DNA of 64,000 nt from an uncultured Porphyromonadaceae bacterium (lineage in GTDB: Bacteria > Bacteroidota > Bacteroidia > Bacteroidales > Muribaculaceae), in contig CAJKRG010000008.1 in NCBI GenBank assembly GCA_905202215.1, forward strand, positions 20,482 through 84,481, read 5' to 3'. Positions 27,658 through 36,045 of the stretch are shown piece by piece (position 1 is the first letter of the stretch; each line of letters opens with the position of its first letter). The translations under genes were made by a program, and so were the position numbers. The notes beneath the pieces were generated by a model. The model worked only from the letters and a program-made list of their open reading frames with translations, was not told where the DNA came from and did not search any database.

Positions 27658-30600
27658 TTATCTTGGTTGGTTGGTCTGGCGTGGCTCATGCTGAACAGAG
27701 CAGCCATAAATACGTTCTCCAGGCGTCAGGTTGCACAGGAGGCCCACACGGTAATACTTGTAAGGGCTACCACGGAATCCTCGCAGGTAGTGGTCCTTGC
27801 TCGACCATACCAGGTGCCAATTAATCAAATCACGCGAACCCCACAGAACAGACTGCACATGGCCCCTGGCGAAATTGCCTCTCTGAATAATATTGTTGAC
27901 CGTCTTGAAGACGTTCACGGCGTCCAGGTTGAGGGGGCGCGTGACGAGCAACCCGCCGATGTTGGCCTCACTCGATTTCGAGAAGTTGACGATGTTGCCG
28001 TCACGGTCGACGGCCAATGCTTCAGGATAGGAGTTGAGGGAGTTTTTGATGTTGGAGTACATCATGCCCCAGAGTTGCGTTTTCAGCGAATACACATAGG
28101 CATAGGTACACTTGCTGTTATAGACGATGATACGTTGGTGAACGTAGTCGTATATCATGCCGCAGTCCGTGAGAAATTCAGTGAACGGCAGAACCGGCAG
28201 ACACTTGTCGGGCTTCGTGTCCGTGTCTATGTGTCCGAGCATGGCATGAATCTTATCCATGCCGGGGAGGCCGGGATTGCCCTCGCGGTCCAACACATTA
28301 AAGGGCGCGTCACTGTTGATAGCGTCGGAAATACATTGTGTCTGGGAGCCGGATATAAGCATGATACCTCTATTGGTAGGGAACAGCACCGCAGAATCAA
28401 TCTGGGTAATGCCGTCGGAATTGATACAAACGTCGCGCGTGATAGGTTGTTTGGCCGTATATGTGCCCGTAGCGCTGATCTCCATCGCCCATACTCCTTC
28501 GTCGGTGAAAGCGTATAACGGGAACTGGCCGAACTGTCCCTGAGATAGAGCCTTCGCGGCGGTGCATAAGCGCATGATGTTTCCGGTGCCTACCGTGTTA
28601 ATGCCCAGGAGTGGGAAGAAGAAAGGGTTGTTGACTTCCGACGTGTAGATCTTGTTAGGAATCGACACCACGTTGTAATCCTCCGACGTAGGCGGTGTAT
28701 TAATCGAGGGAATTGTGAAGTCGGCCGAATTGTCCTGGCGGATATTGTTATAATCCAGGACAGCGTAAGCGCCGTTGAGAAATTCATGCGGTTTCAGGTC
28801 GATATAGAAATTCTCGCCGGAATTGGTTATGCAGATACGGTATGCGTTGACGTTGGGATAGAAGAAGTATGAAGGCCAATGGTACTTATAGCGGCCGGTG
28901 TAGCTCGACACCTCTTTGCCGGCCATGTATGTACGCCAGGTCCACGTCAGAGTGTCAATCATGTTTCGCACATTAACGCCATACATCTGCCACCCGCCGG
29001 CCTGAACTCGATACTCTTTGCCGTTTTCCTTGATGAACACGGTGAGCATGTTGTCGCCCATGTCGGTTGTCTTGGTGACGTTGATTTTGTTGTTGTCGGA
29101 GGCATTGAAACTTATGGCAAGGGAGACCGGCGAGACGAAAGCGAAGGCACATGCAGGGCCAAAGCCGGTGAAGAGCTTGCGTTTCACGCCGCCCAGGTTA
29201 ATGCGGCTGTTATATGCGTAGGAACTATCGGCGCGCAGGTGATCGTGCGAAAGGTAGTCGTCGGTCATAACCTCACGTGTCACCAACGATTGCAGGTATT
29301 CGTCCTCAACCTTAATGTCGGTACGCTTAGTGCGATTATCGTAAAGGGTCTTAATATCGATGGAGCATAGTTTGTAGAACGTGGAGGCATTGCGCATATT
29401 CTCCATTTCTTTGTCGTCGGAAAATTCCGGCAGGTGCAATGTCGTACTCGGATATGTGCGGGCCTGGTTGAAATAGAAGCCGTAGATGTAGGAGTAACGC
29501 CACTCGGAATATACGTCGACAAATGTACCGTCGTTGACCGGTCCGAGAATAGAATCTTCCTGGGGCGCGGAGGTTGATTGCAGGAAGCCTGTTGTGGTGT
29601 TGACCTTCTTATGGAACAGGCGGCCGATAAAGCGAGATTCAAAGTCGTCACTATCGCTGAACGACGAACACTGTCCTTCCTGGTCGAAAGTGTAGAGAGG
29701 TTTGGAAATGAAGATGTCCACACTCTTGATAATGTCGGTCCAATCCGGTAGCTTAATCCAATCGTCGCCGTAGGTAAGCCGGTAATCCAACGTCGCGGCC
29801 ATAAGCATGATGTCTAACTCGGCGTCGGTGTATCTTGACTTCTTGCCGGTGAGACGGTCCCAGAGGACGACCGGGCAGGCCGTTGTCGAAGGATTCATCA
29901 GGATAGGCGCGGAGTGACCCACCAGGGAACCATCGAACAGGCGCAGGGCATAGCGCACAAAAAACGGGAAACAGAACCGGCCCTTGTTTACCGTCTCGTT
30001 GGCGATAAACTTGTTGACCTTCGCCATTACCTGAGACGTGATCGACGTCTTGTTGGCCTCGGAGAAAGTTGCATTGACACTATCATCCGGAATACCTTCG
30101 GCAAAAGTGATGGTGAATTTCTTCTTGCTGTCGTCGGCCATACTGTAAAGGCGCGGATGTCCTACCAGGCCGAAGGATATACCGATGTCGGGAACGTGAT
30201 CGCCCAGGAACTTATAGGCGCCGTCCTTCCAGAAATAATAGTTAATGCCGGTTTTGGTAAACACCATGAGCGTATTGCCGAGCGCGTTCACATGCGAAAT
30301 GGAATCACCATAGTAAGATTCCTCGAACTCGGTAATTGCGGTGCTCGAAGTCTTGCCGTCAATCCACCCGATTTTGTATGTGCCGGACTTGACAATATAG
30401 TGTGTGAACTCGTTTGTCTTGTGGATAAACAGGGCCTCCACCTGGACCGTGCTTAATGTTTTATCAACCGTCGGCTGACTGATACCGGCCATGCTCCCGT
30501 CCTCGTTGATGAGGTTGAGGGACACAGCCAGGGTGCCGTCGTCACATTCGTAGTCAGACGGTGAGGCCGAATAGCCGGAGTATCTAATTTCAGAATTCAT
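27658..30600 (-). CDS. Tail hub/stabilisation-like structural protein (980 residues)
   Basis: The 980-residue, beta-rich protein begins MNSEIRYSGYSASPSDYECDDG, then repeated blade-like segments (TNEFTHYIVKSG, LGNTLMVFTKTGINYYFWKD, LYAFTDEGVWAMEISATG) that suggest a beta-propeller, as in the stabilisation/tail-hub proteins of short-tailed phages such as P22 gp10. It has no enzyme motif. It runs leftward, convergent with the three paralogues, and its start overlaps the preceding small gene by 4 bp. The structural role is likely; the precise tail position is inferred. Confidence 0.65.
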   Translation of the reverse strand: MNSEIRYSGYSASPSDYECDDGTLAVSLNLINEDGSMAGISQPTVDKTLSTVQVEALFIHKTNEFTHYIVKSGTYKIGWIDGKTSSTAITEFEESYYGDSISHVNALGNTLMVFTKTGINYYFWKDGAYKFLGDHVPDIGISFGLVGHPRLYSMADDSKKKFTITFAEGIPDDSVNATFSEANKTSITSQVMAKVNKFIANETVNKGRFCFPFFVRYALRLFDGSLVGHSAPILMNPSTTACPVVLWDRLTGKKSRYTDAELDIMLMAATLDYRLTYGDDWIKLPDWTDIIKSVDIFISKPLYTFDQEGQCSSFSDSDDFESRFIGRLFHKKVNTTTGFLQSTSAPQEDSILGPVNDGTFVDVYSEWRYSYIYGFYFNQARTYPSTTLHLPEFSDDKEMENMRNASTFYKLCSIDIKTLYDNRTKRTDIKVEDEYLQSLVTREVMTDDYLSHDHLRADSSYAYNSRINLGGVKRKLFTGFGPACAFAFVSPVSLAISFNASDNNKINVTKTTDMGDNMLTVFIKENGKEYRVQAGGWQMYGVNVRNMIDTLTWTWRTYMAGKEVSSYTGRYKYHWPSYFFYPNVNAYRICITNSGENFYIDLKPHEFLNGAYAVLDYNNIRQDNSADFTIPSINTPPTSEDYNVVSIPNKIYTSEVNNPFFFPLLGINTVGTGNIMRLCTAAKALSQGQFGQFPLYAFTDEGVWAMEISATGTYTAKQPITRDVCINSDGITQIDSAVLFPTNRGIMLISGSQTQCISDAINSDAPFNVLDREGNPGLPGMDKIHAMLGHIDTDTKPDKCLPVLPFTEFLTDCGMIYDYVHQRIIVYNSKCTYAYVYSLKTQLWGMMYSNIKNSLNSYPEALAVDRDGNIVNFSKSSEANIGGLLVTRPLNLDAVNVFKTVNNIIQRGNFARGHVQSVLWGSRDLINWHLVWSSKDHYLRGFRGSPYKYYRVGLLCNLTPGERIYGCSVQHEPRQTNQPR

Positions 30601-30971
30601 AAGGCGCAGCGAATTATGATTGGAATATAAATTTTCTCGTTGATAGTCACAGCTTCGCCGCAGGGCAGCCGGAGAACTAAATCTTCAAAGCCACCCGCGG
30701 CGCGGATAGCCCGTGCCAGACGCACGGACCATGTGCGATACGAACCACGGCCACCGCGAGACGTCGGGAAACATTGCCCCTCATGCCTACCTCTTATCTC
30801 GGCCGCTTTATGTCGCAAGTATATGAAATATTCCGGTCCGGACTGACAAACGTCTATCACATCGCCCGGATGCAGGTCGAGCAACCGGGCAATGCGACAG
30901 GTTATATCAATGCGGCCGGTAACGTTGACTGTTATGTCAGGCCGTCGAGAAATTGGTATAAGAGAGGTCAT
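30597..30971 (-). CDS. Small conserved phage protein with AbrB-like N-terminal pattern
   Basis: The 124-residue product starts ISRRPDITVNVTGRIDITCRIA then RLLDLHPGDVIDV, a beta-hairpin/loop pattern like SpoVT/AbrB swapped-hairpin domains, and has a basic central part (GRHEGQCFPTSRGGRGSYR). Its stop overlaps the start of the 980-residue tail gene (4 bp). A regulator or virion assembly role are both possible. A TAATTTTG element at 30976-30983 on the minus strand lies so close to the ATG that transcription from it would be nearly leaderless. Confidence 0.6.
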   Translation of the reverse strand: MTSLIPISRRPDITVNVTGRIDITCRIARLLDLHPGDVIDVCQSGPEYFIYLRHKAAEIRGRHEGQCFPTSRGGRGSYRTWSVRLARAIRAAGGFEDLVLRLPCGEAVTINEKIYIPIIIRCAL

Positions 30972-31019
30972 GGCGCAAAATTACTGTTTCGTTGTCGTGA
31001 TGTTGGTTTAAGTATTGAT

Positions 31020-31190
31020 TCACTCCTTGAAGTCCTTTGGGAGATAGCCTATTTCCTTTAACCGTTTACAAACCCGGCTCCACGGGCTACGCTTTATTAT
31101 GGTTGTAGAGGAGGTTCCCTGAAGCATAGGCGGTCTTTTGGAGGACTCACCAGAAAGCGGAGTAATGTTTTTGCCGATGTCATTCCCCAT
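31020..31190 (-). CDS. 56-residue basic phage microprotein
   Basis: The ATG at 31190 lies inside the last codons of the upstream gene (overlap to 31180), and the reading frame runs to TGA at 31020. The product starts MGNDIGKNITPLSG and ends RLKEIGYLPKDFKE, with a basic middle (KRSPWSRVCKRLK). The start/stop overlap and the otherwise empty gap support a real gene. Function unknown. Confidence 0.5.
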   Translation of the reverse strand: MGNDIGKNITPLSGESSKRPPMLQGTSSTTIIKRSPWSRVCKRLKEIGYLPKDFKE

Positions 31191-31383
31191 AAGATTCCTC
31201 TGTTGTGTTTTGCTCCCGCCAGAACATTAGGCACTCTTTTCCACCTATGCCCTCGAACATCGAGATAAGCGTCTTTTTGTTGCGGTTCCGGTCCTTCTTA
31301 TAGACCTGATAGTGCAGCCACCGGTGACAATCGTGCCGGAGCGAGCACTTGTCGTTCCGGCAAAATGTGATGTCATAGTTCAT
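31180..31383 (-). CDS. Small Cys/His-rich phage protein
   Basis: The 67-residue product has C-x4-C-x5-C-H spacing (FCRNDKCSLRHDCHRW) that could bind one zinc ion, then a basic segment (YKKDRNRNKKTL) and a second Cys. Such short proteins are common in Bacteroidales phage early operons. Its start overlaps the upstream coiled-coil gene by 4 bp. Confidence 0.65.
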   Translation of the reverse strand: MNYDITFCRNDKCSLRHDCHRWLHYQVYKKDRNRNKKTLISMFEGIGGKECLMFWREQNTTEESYGE

Positions 31384-31634
31384 AGGGCTTCTAACTTAGC
31401 GTTCAACTTATCGCGCTGTTGTGTGAGGTCAGAGACTACCAGGTAGTGAATCTCTCCCTTCTTTTTCTCGATAGCCTCCAGGGTTTCAGGGCTGAGTCTA
31501 TTCTCCAGGGAATCGACGTAGCAGCGGTTGTGCCTAACGTCGACTTTTATATCTTCCGGACAGTCGAGAAGGCGCTCCAGGCCATAAAGGTCACGGAGGA
31601 TTGAGTTAGCTTCGTTGATGGTTTCTACTTTCAT
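31380..31634 (-). CDS. Small coiled-coil phage protein
   Basis: The 84-residue product is predicted helical with heptad-like ends (ANSILRDLYGLERLL; LTQQRDKLNAKLEAL) around a short strand (KVDVRHNRCYVD). Start and stop overlap both neighbours by 4 bp (ATGA), so it is translated in a coupled chain. Unknown function. Confidence 0.65.
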   Translation of the reverse strand: MKVETINEANSILRDLYGLERLLDCPEDIKVDVRHNRCYVDSLENRLSPETLEAIEKKKGEIHYLVVSDLTQQRDKLNAKLEAL

Positions 31635-31786
31635 TGGTTGAAAAGGTTTGGTGTTTCAGGCTTTTTGTGATCGAGCAGCCTGTTTACTCGTTCTATCTCC
31701 GCGTCGATTTCTCGTTCGAGAGCTTTGCTTTGTTGAAGAGCCGTGCGGCTTCGGGTTTTGAAATATTCCTTTTGGAAGTGCCGCAT
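31631..31786 (-). CDS. 51-residue helical phage microprotein
   Basis: The reading frame starts at ATG 31786 and its TGA overlaps the ATG of the next gene (ATGA at 31634-31631). The product is a charged helix (TALQQSKALEREIDAEIERVNRLL) with a basic start. It overlaps the 63-residue frame at 31693-31884 in another frame; the ATGA junction favours this one. Function unknown. Confidence 0.6.
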   Translation of the reverse strand: MRHFQKEYFKTRSRTALQQSKALEREIDAEIERVNRLLDHKKPETPNLFNQ

Positions 31787-31884
31787 GATTTTGACTCGTT
31801 CAAAGAATTGTTTTGCAGTTCAAGGCAAGGCCACACGGCTTTAATACGTTCCACATTAACTATTGGTTTATCTTTATTTTCCAT
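31693..31884 (-). CDS. Possible 63-residue phage protein (overlaps next gene)
   Basis: The frame starts MENKDKPIVNVERIKAVW just below the terminator at 31913-31934. Its first 30 codons look plausible, but the last third overlaps the microgene at 31631-31786 in another frame and reads as basic low-information sequence. It may be genuine with a long overlap, or the two may be a frameshifted pair. Uncertain. Confidence 0.35.
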   Translation of the reverse strand: MENKDKPIVNVERIKAVWPCLELQNNSLNESKSCGTSKRNISKPEAARLFNKAKLSNEKSTRR

Positions 31885-31907
31885 GATGTTGTAGAGAATG
31901 TTTCAGG

Positions 31908-31934
31908 AAAAAGCCGGCGGACGGAGCCGCCGGC
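31908..31934 (-). terminator. Leftward Rho-independent terminator
   Basis: On the minus strand GCCGGCGG and CCGCCGGC (31927-31934 and 31913-31920) form an 8-bp all-G+C stem with a 6-nt loop, followed by TTTTT (31908-31912). It terminates the 196-residue gene transcript, at least in part. Confidence 0.75.
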
Positions 31935-31949
31935 CCTGTGATGATGATT

Positions 31950-32540
31950 TCAGCCGATGAGGAAAGAAGCCCACAATTCGCCGAACTGTTGACCGGCGTA
32001 AACAGCAAGCTCTTTGGACTTGAAGGCGAGCCGCGCGCCGCTGACCGCGCCCGAGTACGAAGAAACGTTGCACGCGCTCGAGCAAACGAGGCCGCCATAC
32101 GCATTCGCATTGCTGTACGCACGACCAACGACACGGCACTTGGCATCATCGTCGAGGTCGTTGTATTCTTCCTCGGTGAGAATATAGTACCACGGATACC
32201 ACTTGTATTCATCCTTGTTGCCCCAATCAGGCGTCCAACCCTCATTAAGAGCGGCGGCTACGATACGCATTTTGAGGTAGGCAAGAACATCGTCCATGCC
32301 GTCGAGGTGGTCAGCTAAGTGATGCTCAAAGAGGTTGAGGTGCTGTACGAGCGGATGAGCTTCGCCAAGTTCGTGGCAAGCATCATCAAAGGTTTTTACT
32401 CGTTCGGTAACAGGACGGTTGCTTTCAGCCCTTTTAGGCTGGGTAAACACGTCGGGATAGAGTGCGCGGAGCATCTTCTTTCCGTTTTCATCGGCGGCTT
32501 CATAAGCAGCCTTGATGTTTTCTAAGCTGGGTTGTTCCAT
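31950..32540 (-). CDS. Conserved Bacteroidales phage protein (unknown function)
   Basis: The 196-residue product starts with a helix (ENIKAAYEAADENGKKMLRAL), has VTERVKTFDDACHELG, an aromatic central section (WYPWYYILTEEEYNDL), and an end with RLAFKSKELAVYAGQQF. I know this layout from many Bacteroides phages and mobile elements, always without assigned function. It is followed by a strong terminator and preceded by the PAPS-reductase-like gene. Confidence 0.7.
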   Translation of the reverse strand: MEQPSLENIKAAYEAADENGKKMLRALYPDVFTQPKRAESNRPVTERVKTFDDACHELGEAHPLVQHLNLFEHHLADHLDGMDDVLAYLKMRIVAAALNEGWTPDWGNKDEYKWYPWYYILTEEEYNDLDDDAKCRVVGRAYSNANAYGGLVCSSACNVSSYSGAVSGARLAFKSKELAVYAGQQFGELWASFLIG

Positions 32541-32580
32541 TTTGATTATTTATTTTTTACAAAGGCTTTATCGCCAAATA

Positions 32581-33420
32581 TTATATGCTTAAATCTATTT
32601 TGAAGTAATCTTCTAAAAACTGTTTAGAGTTAATGGCGGTCTCTGGGAACATGCCACCTGTTATCAGTGTCTCGTATTGTTCGTAGGATTTGCAGAATAG
32701 GTTATGAAACATCTGATTATATGCATTGCCAAATTTTTCATGGCTCTTTATATTCGGATGGGTGTCTAACCACTCTTGCATACAAGCTAACAGCCTTTTC
32801 AGGAACTTGGGATATTTCATAAAATCACTTTTACCAGCATCACTCCGCATGGGACATCCGATACATCCAAGCCTGCGCTCAACGTGGAAATTGCCTTGTT
32901 CATCATAATAGAGCGGATGGCATTTAATGCCACGTTCACTTATGAAGTCTTCAACGTCTTTGTCGGTCCAATTTAGAATTGGCAGATATACTTGAGTATC
33001 CCCATTGTTGTATTCTCGACAAATCTCCGGCTCTTTGTAACGTTTCTTACGATTGACACTTTCTACTCTGCGAATACCTTGAACAGCTCGGTTAAGAACT
33101 TTATACTCCTTTAGCTTTTCACAACAAAAGCGTGCGCGCCTTGTCGGACATCCTTTTTTCTTTACAAGGTCAAAGAATGTAATCCTCGGGGCAAATATCT
33201 CAACGCCTTTCGACTTGCAGTGGGCGATAGTGCCGGGTGGGTCGATTGTCGTGTTCTTGTAGATTGCCCGATAAGGTATGCCGGCCATTTTGGCAAGTTC
33301 CAATATTACCTCACTGTCTTTGCCTCCCGAAAACGATATTTCAATAGGACAATCGTCAGTTGGTATACTCCGCAATAGATAAATTGCAAAATCTACTTTC
33401 TTTTGGAGTTCAGGAGACAT
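32581..33420 (-). CDS. PAPS reductase / DndC-like PP-loop protein
   Basis: The 279-residue protein has a PP-loop ATP-binding motif ISFSGGKDSE (residues about 28-37) as in PAPS/APS reductases and the DndC/PAPS-reductase-like phage proteins. It also has CPTRRARFCCEKLK with adjacent Cys residues, the LPILNWTDKDVEDFI motif that follows in this family, and a C-terminal CIGCPMR cluster that could hold an iron-sulfur centre. In phages these enzymes may act in sulfur metabolism or DNA/RNA modification; a substrate cannot be read from sequence. It lies 3 bp from the upstream membrane gene. Confidence 0.8.
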   Translation of the reverse strand: MSPELQKKVDFAIYLLRSIPTDDCPIEISFSGGKDSEVILELAKMAGIPYRAIYKNTTIDPPGTIAHCKSKGVEIFAPRITFFDLVKKKGCPTRRARFCCEKLKEYKVLNRAVQGIRRVESVNRKKRYKEPEICREYNNGDTQVYLPILNWTDKDVEDFISERGIKCHPLYYDEQGNFHVERRLGCIGCPMRSDAGKSDFMKYPKFLKRLLACMQEWLDTHPNIKSHEKFGNAYNQMFHNLFCKSYEQYETLITGGMFPETAINSKQFLEDYFKIDLSI

Positions 33421-33423
33421 AGG

Positions 33424-33792
33424 TTATGAGTTGAGGGTTTCGCACAGTTCGTCGGCTTGGCGTCGGTTAAACTCGCTATCTTCATCGGAGAAGCGTTTGA
33501 TGAAAGTGTGGTATTCCGAGCCGTCCACAAAACTCCGACGCAGTACGACCCAGTTCGGAGAGTCAACGCAGGGCGAGGCATAGTAGGTTACGTTGTCGTC
33601 GGTCATTGAATTGCAGACCTTGTCGAGAGAGCATTTTAAATACTTTTTATCATTGTCAAGCTCCTGATTTTTGTCTTTGAGTTTATTAACTTGTTTGCGG
33701 ATCGAGTCATTTACTTTAGACAGTCGGCAGGCTACGGCGAAAGTGATACCGAACATGGCAGCGACTACAAGTGATGTGATGGTTAGAAACAT
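33424..33792 (-). CDS. Single-pass membrane protein with coiled coil
   Basis: The 122-residue product has an N-terminal hydrophobic helix (residues 2-23), a coiled coil (VNDSIRKQVNKLKDKNQELDND) and a C-terminal globular part with YYASPCVDSPNWVVLRR and SEYHTFIKRF. It ends 3 bp before the PAPS-reductase-like gene. Possibly a host-membrane factor used early in infection; no family recognised. Confidence 0.6.
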   Translation of the reverse strand: MFLTITSLVVAAMFGITFAVACRLSKVNDSIRKQVNKLKDKNQELDNDKKYLKCSLDKVCNSMTDDNVTYYASPCVDSPNWVVLRRSFVDGSEYHTFIKRFSDEDSEFNRRQADELCETLNS

Positions 33793-33848
33793 TGTTTGAT
33801 GATGTTTTTTGCGAGCAGGTTCGCTTTATCTTTACGAATTTTACAGTG

Positions 33849-34769
33849 TTATTTTTTTAGGAGATCGAGGATTGATGGAACGGTGCGATGTCCGGCGAGA
33901 ACTTCGTCGCAGTATTGGCGAACTTGGTCATCGGACATTCGATCGAGTCCGAGAGCCTGGTATTGTGCGAAGTTCATGATGAGCTTATTCCCGGGGGCGG
34001 GTATGAGTCGTCGAAAACGTTCTTCGTCAGGATCAGGGATCGGCTCTGGCTTACGGCGCTGTGTTTCGGGGGTGTCGGGTGCCGGAGGCTGTCCGGCTAC
34101 TTTGATTTTCATAGTGGAAATGAGATGTCTTGACCAGTCGCTAAAATCGGTATGAGTAAGATCTGCGAGTTCCCATTCGGATATTATTTCATCGGCTATC
34201 TGGTGTAGTTTCGTGAGATCGCATTTCCGAAAGCCTAAATTTTTACAAAGTGTCAGCAACGACTTAGAACGTTCTTCTGAGAAGAAGTTCCGGAGATATT
34301 GAGCATTAGTGTCTTTTGGAGGCAGCTTTTTTTTTGAAGTTTTTTCGATATTGGTTCCGGTCTTTTTTGCTGAAGAAGACGGAGGTGTGTCTATGAGTTT
34401 ATATTCGTCGATACGAGTGAGCCTTTTATTGAGCCGTTTGATATTGCAGTAGCGTTGCTGGATTGAGCGTGATGTAAGTATTTTCTCCTTATCATAGAGG
34501 TTTTTATCGAAAAGGCCAATTGATAAACAGCATTTTATAACTTCCGATATGTGGTTTTCTTCAAGGCCGGAAAGCTCCGACATTATGAATGGCAGCTCAT
34601 TATCCCACCGCATGTAATACCCATCTTTGTAGATAAGACAGAGCAGGAGAGTGTAGACAGAGACGGCAGCGCCGCCCTGATACTTGATTAATTTCCGTAT
34701 TCTTATGTCCTGAAACATGTCGATATCCATCGGAAAATATTCAAGACCTTTTTTTGCCAGGCGTCCCAT
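33849..34769 (-). CDS. DnaD-like/DUF4373 replication initiation protein
   Basis: The 306-residue product begins MGRLAKKGLEYFPMDIDMF then a winged-helix section with LIKYQGGAAVSVYTLLLCLIY, the signature of the Lin1244/DUF4373 N-terminal domain found in phage replication proteins. A Lys/Ser-rich linker follows, then helical C-terminal parts with a Pro-rich linker. Such proteins recruit the host helicase loader to the phage origin. It lies in the early operon beside nuclease and helicase genes. Confidence 0.7.
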   Translation of the reverse strand: MGRLAKKGLEYFPMDIDMFQDIRIRKLIKYQGGAAVSVYTLLLCLIYKDGYYMRWDNELPFIMSELSGLEENHISEVIKCCLSIGLFDKNLYDKEKILTSRSIQQRYCNIKRLNKRLTRIDEYKLIDTPPSSSAKKTGTNIEKTSKKKLPPKDTNAQYLRNFFSEERSKSLLTLCKNLGFRKCDLTKLHQIADEIISEWELADLTHTDFSDWSRHLISTMKIKVAGQPPAPDTPETQRRKPEPIPDPDEERFRRLIPAPGNKLIMNFAQYQALGLDRMSDDQVRQYCDEVLAGHRTVPSILDLLKK

Positions 34770-34780
34770 ATCAGTAATTG

Positions 34781-35161
34781 TTATTTTTCAGTAATTGTTA
34801 TGCCGTAGATCTGAAGCATTAGCTTTTTCTTAATTTTGTAGATGTTGGTCTGGACGCCCTTGGTGTCTTCGACAATCTGTCTGCCATTGGAATCCGTATA
34901 GACGAAATCGGCGATGTAACAGCATGGCTTAACCTCGTTTCCGTAGGCGTCGCGTTGTGCCGGAATCAATTCGAAGCGAACCTGTTCTCTCAGGTTTGAA
35001 ATCAGGCCCGCGCGCTCCATGAGTTTGAGTTGACAGGCACGGCCGTGTTCCTTTTTGGAATCATATCCACCGGAACGGATAGCGCCGTACTTGTTTTTGC
35101 GCTTACTTTTTGAAGCGCGCAGGGCTTTGTATTCTTCAACCGTCAGCTTTTCCTGTTTCAT
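34781..35161 (-). CDS. DUF1064-type phage endonuclease
   Basis: The product is 126 residues from the ATG at 35161 (an in-frame ATG at 35209 would overlap the upstream gene further). It shows KYGAIRSGGYDSKKEHGRACQLKLMERAGLI, then FELIPAQ, YIADFVYTD and VEDTKGVQT: the E-x(n)-D-x(n)-ExK pattern of VRR-NUC/PD-(D/E)XK nucleases, common in DUF1064 phage proteins thought to cut branched DNA. It overlaps DUF4494 by 26 bp. Confidence 0.75.
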   Translation of the reverse strand: MKQEKLTVEEYKALRASKSKRKNKYGAIRSGGYDSKKEHGRACQLKLMERAGLISNLREQVRFELIPAQRDAYGNEVKPCCYIADFVYTDSNGRQIVEDTKGVQTNIYKIKKKLMLQIYGITITEK

Positions 35162-35594
35162 CGGATAGGAACTTTGCCGGATAGACGTCCATGATTTTTG
35201 TCTCGGCAACTTTTTCGATGTCGAAGTCGGCCATTGTGCCTTTCATGCCTTTGTTGAAGCGGTCGGTGGCGTCCTGTTGAGAGTTGGCCTGAACCATGAC
35301 ATAGACAGGAGATCGCCGTTCTTTGGCTGTTTTCTCGTCGATTGTGATGATGTTGAACTTAACGAGCCACCATTTGTCGGCGGTTTCGTCGGGGAATATC
35401 TCAGCGATGTTTGTCTTTTTGATTGCCGGTATGCTGAAATCGCCGGATATGAACGGGCGTATTTCTTCGATGATATGAGCTTCGGCTTCGGTGAAGCTCA
35501 GAGCGTCGACGAGGTAAGGTTCGGTTACTCTCTTGACGCTGCCGTTCTCCATCATTTTGTCGTAACGGACTTTGCATTCAAACCACAGTGCCAT
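35136..35594 (-). CDS. DUF4494 domain protein
   Basis: The 152-residue product begins MALWFECKVRYDKMMENGSV and contains EPYLVDALSFTEAEAHIIEE, recognisable as DUF4494, widespread in Bacteroidales phages and plasmids. Function unknown; its consistent place beside DNA-replication genes suggests a DNA-handling role. It lies 5 bp after the HU gene. Confidence 0.75.
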   Translation of the reverse strand: MALWFECKVRYDKMMENGSVKRVTEPYLVDALSFTEAEAHIIEEIRPFISGDFSIPAIKKTNIAEIFPDETADKWWLVKFNIITIDEKTAKERRSPVYVMVQANSQQDATDRFNKGMKGTMADFDIEKVAETKIMDVYPAKFLSDETGKADG

Positions 35595-35599
35595 GATGT

Positions 35600-35875
35600 T
35601 TATGAATTGAGTTTTTCTTTGAGTTCTTTGGAGAGGACGAGTTTTGCGGAGCGGTGGGCCGGGATTACGATGGGTGTGTCGGTGCTCATGTTGCGACCAA
35701 TTTTCTCGGCTTTTTTGACCGGCTTTATGGTTGCGAAGCCTCGGAGGGTTACCGCCTCACCACGGGCGAGGGCGTCGGAGATTGCGTTGAGAACGCCGTC
35801 GACGGCCCGAATGGCTGATGAACGATGAAGACCACAATTGTCTGTGAGGTGGTCGATGATGTCTTGTTTTGTCAT
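35600..35875 (-). CDS. HU-family DNA-binding protein
   Basis: The 91-residue product has the HU/IHF fold pattern: helix-turn-helix start (TKQDIIDHLTDNCGL), dimer helix (AVDGVLNAISDALARGEAVTLRGFATI), and a basic arm (RNMSTDTPIVIPAHRSAKL). It bends and compacts DNA, probably at the phage origin or in packaging. It overlaps the 57-residue gene by 4 bp (ATGA). Confidence 0.88.
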   Translation of the reverse strand: MTKQDIIDHLTDNCGLHRSSAIRAVDGVLNAISDALARGEAVTLRGFATIKPVKKAEKIGRNMSTDTPIVIPAHRSAKLVLSKELKEKLNS

Positions 35876-36045
35876 TGTTTTGTTGTTTGTTGTTTCTGGA
35901 GTTTATGGGTTATCTTGTCTTTGAGCCGGTTTATAGCCCAGGCGTGGTTGCTGTTGCGCAGCCCTTTCTTTGATTTGTAATGTTCGATAGCGATGTCGAG
36001 ACACAACAGGATACGCTCGGTGTCGGTATTGCTGATTTCAACCAT
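35872..36045 (-). CDS. 57-residue phage microprotein
   Basis: The ATG at 36045 overlaps the last 8 bp of the SNF2 helicase gene, and the TGA overlaps the HU ATG (ATGA). The product is a basic, helical protein (RILLCLDIAIEHYKSKKGLRNSNHAWAINRL is split by a turn) with a Gln/Thr tail. The two start/stop overlaps make it a convincing gene. Function unknown. Confidence 0.65.
   Translation of the reverse strand: MVEISNTDTERILLCLDIAIEHYKSKKGLRNSNHAWAINRLKDKITHKLQKQQTTKQ

Noticed and set aside
27667..28518. 283-residue rightward frame inside the tail hub gene
   Set aside because: Antisense shadow of the 980-residue gene with no promoter.
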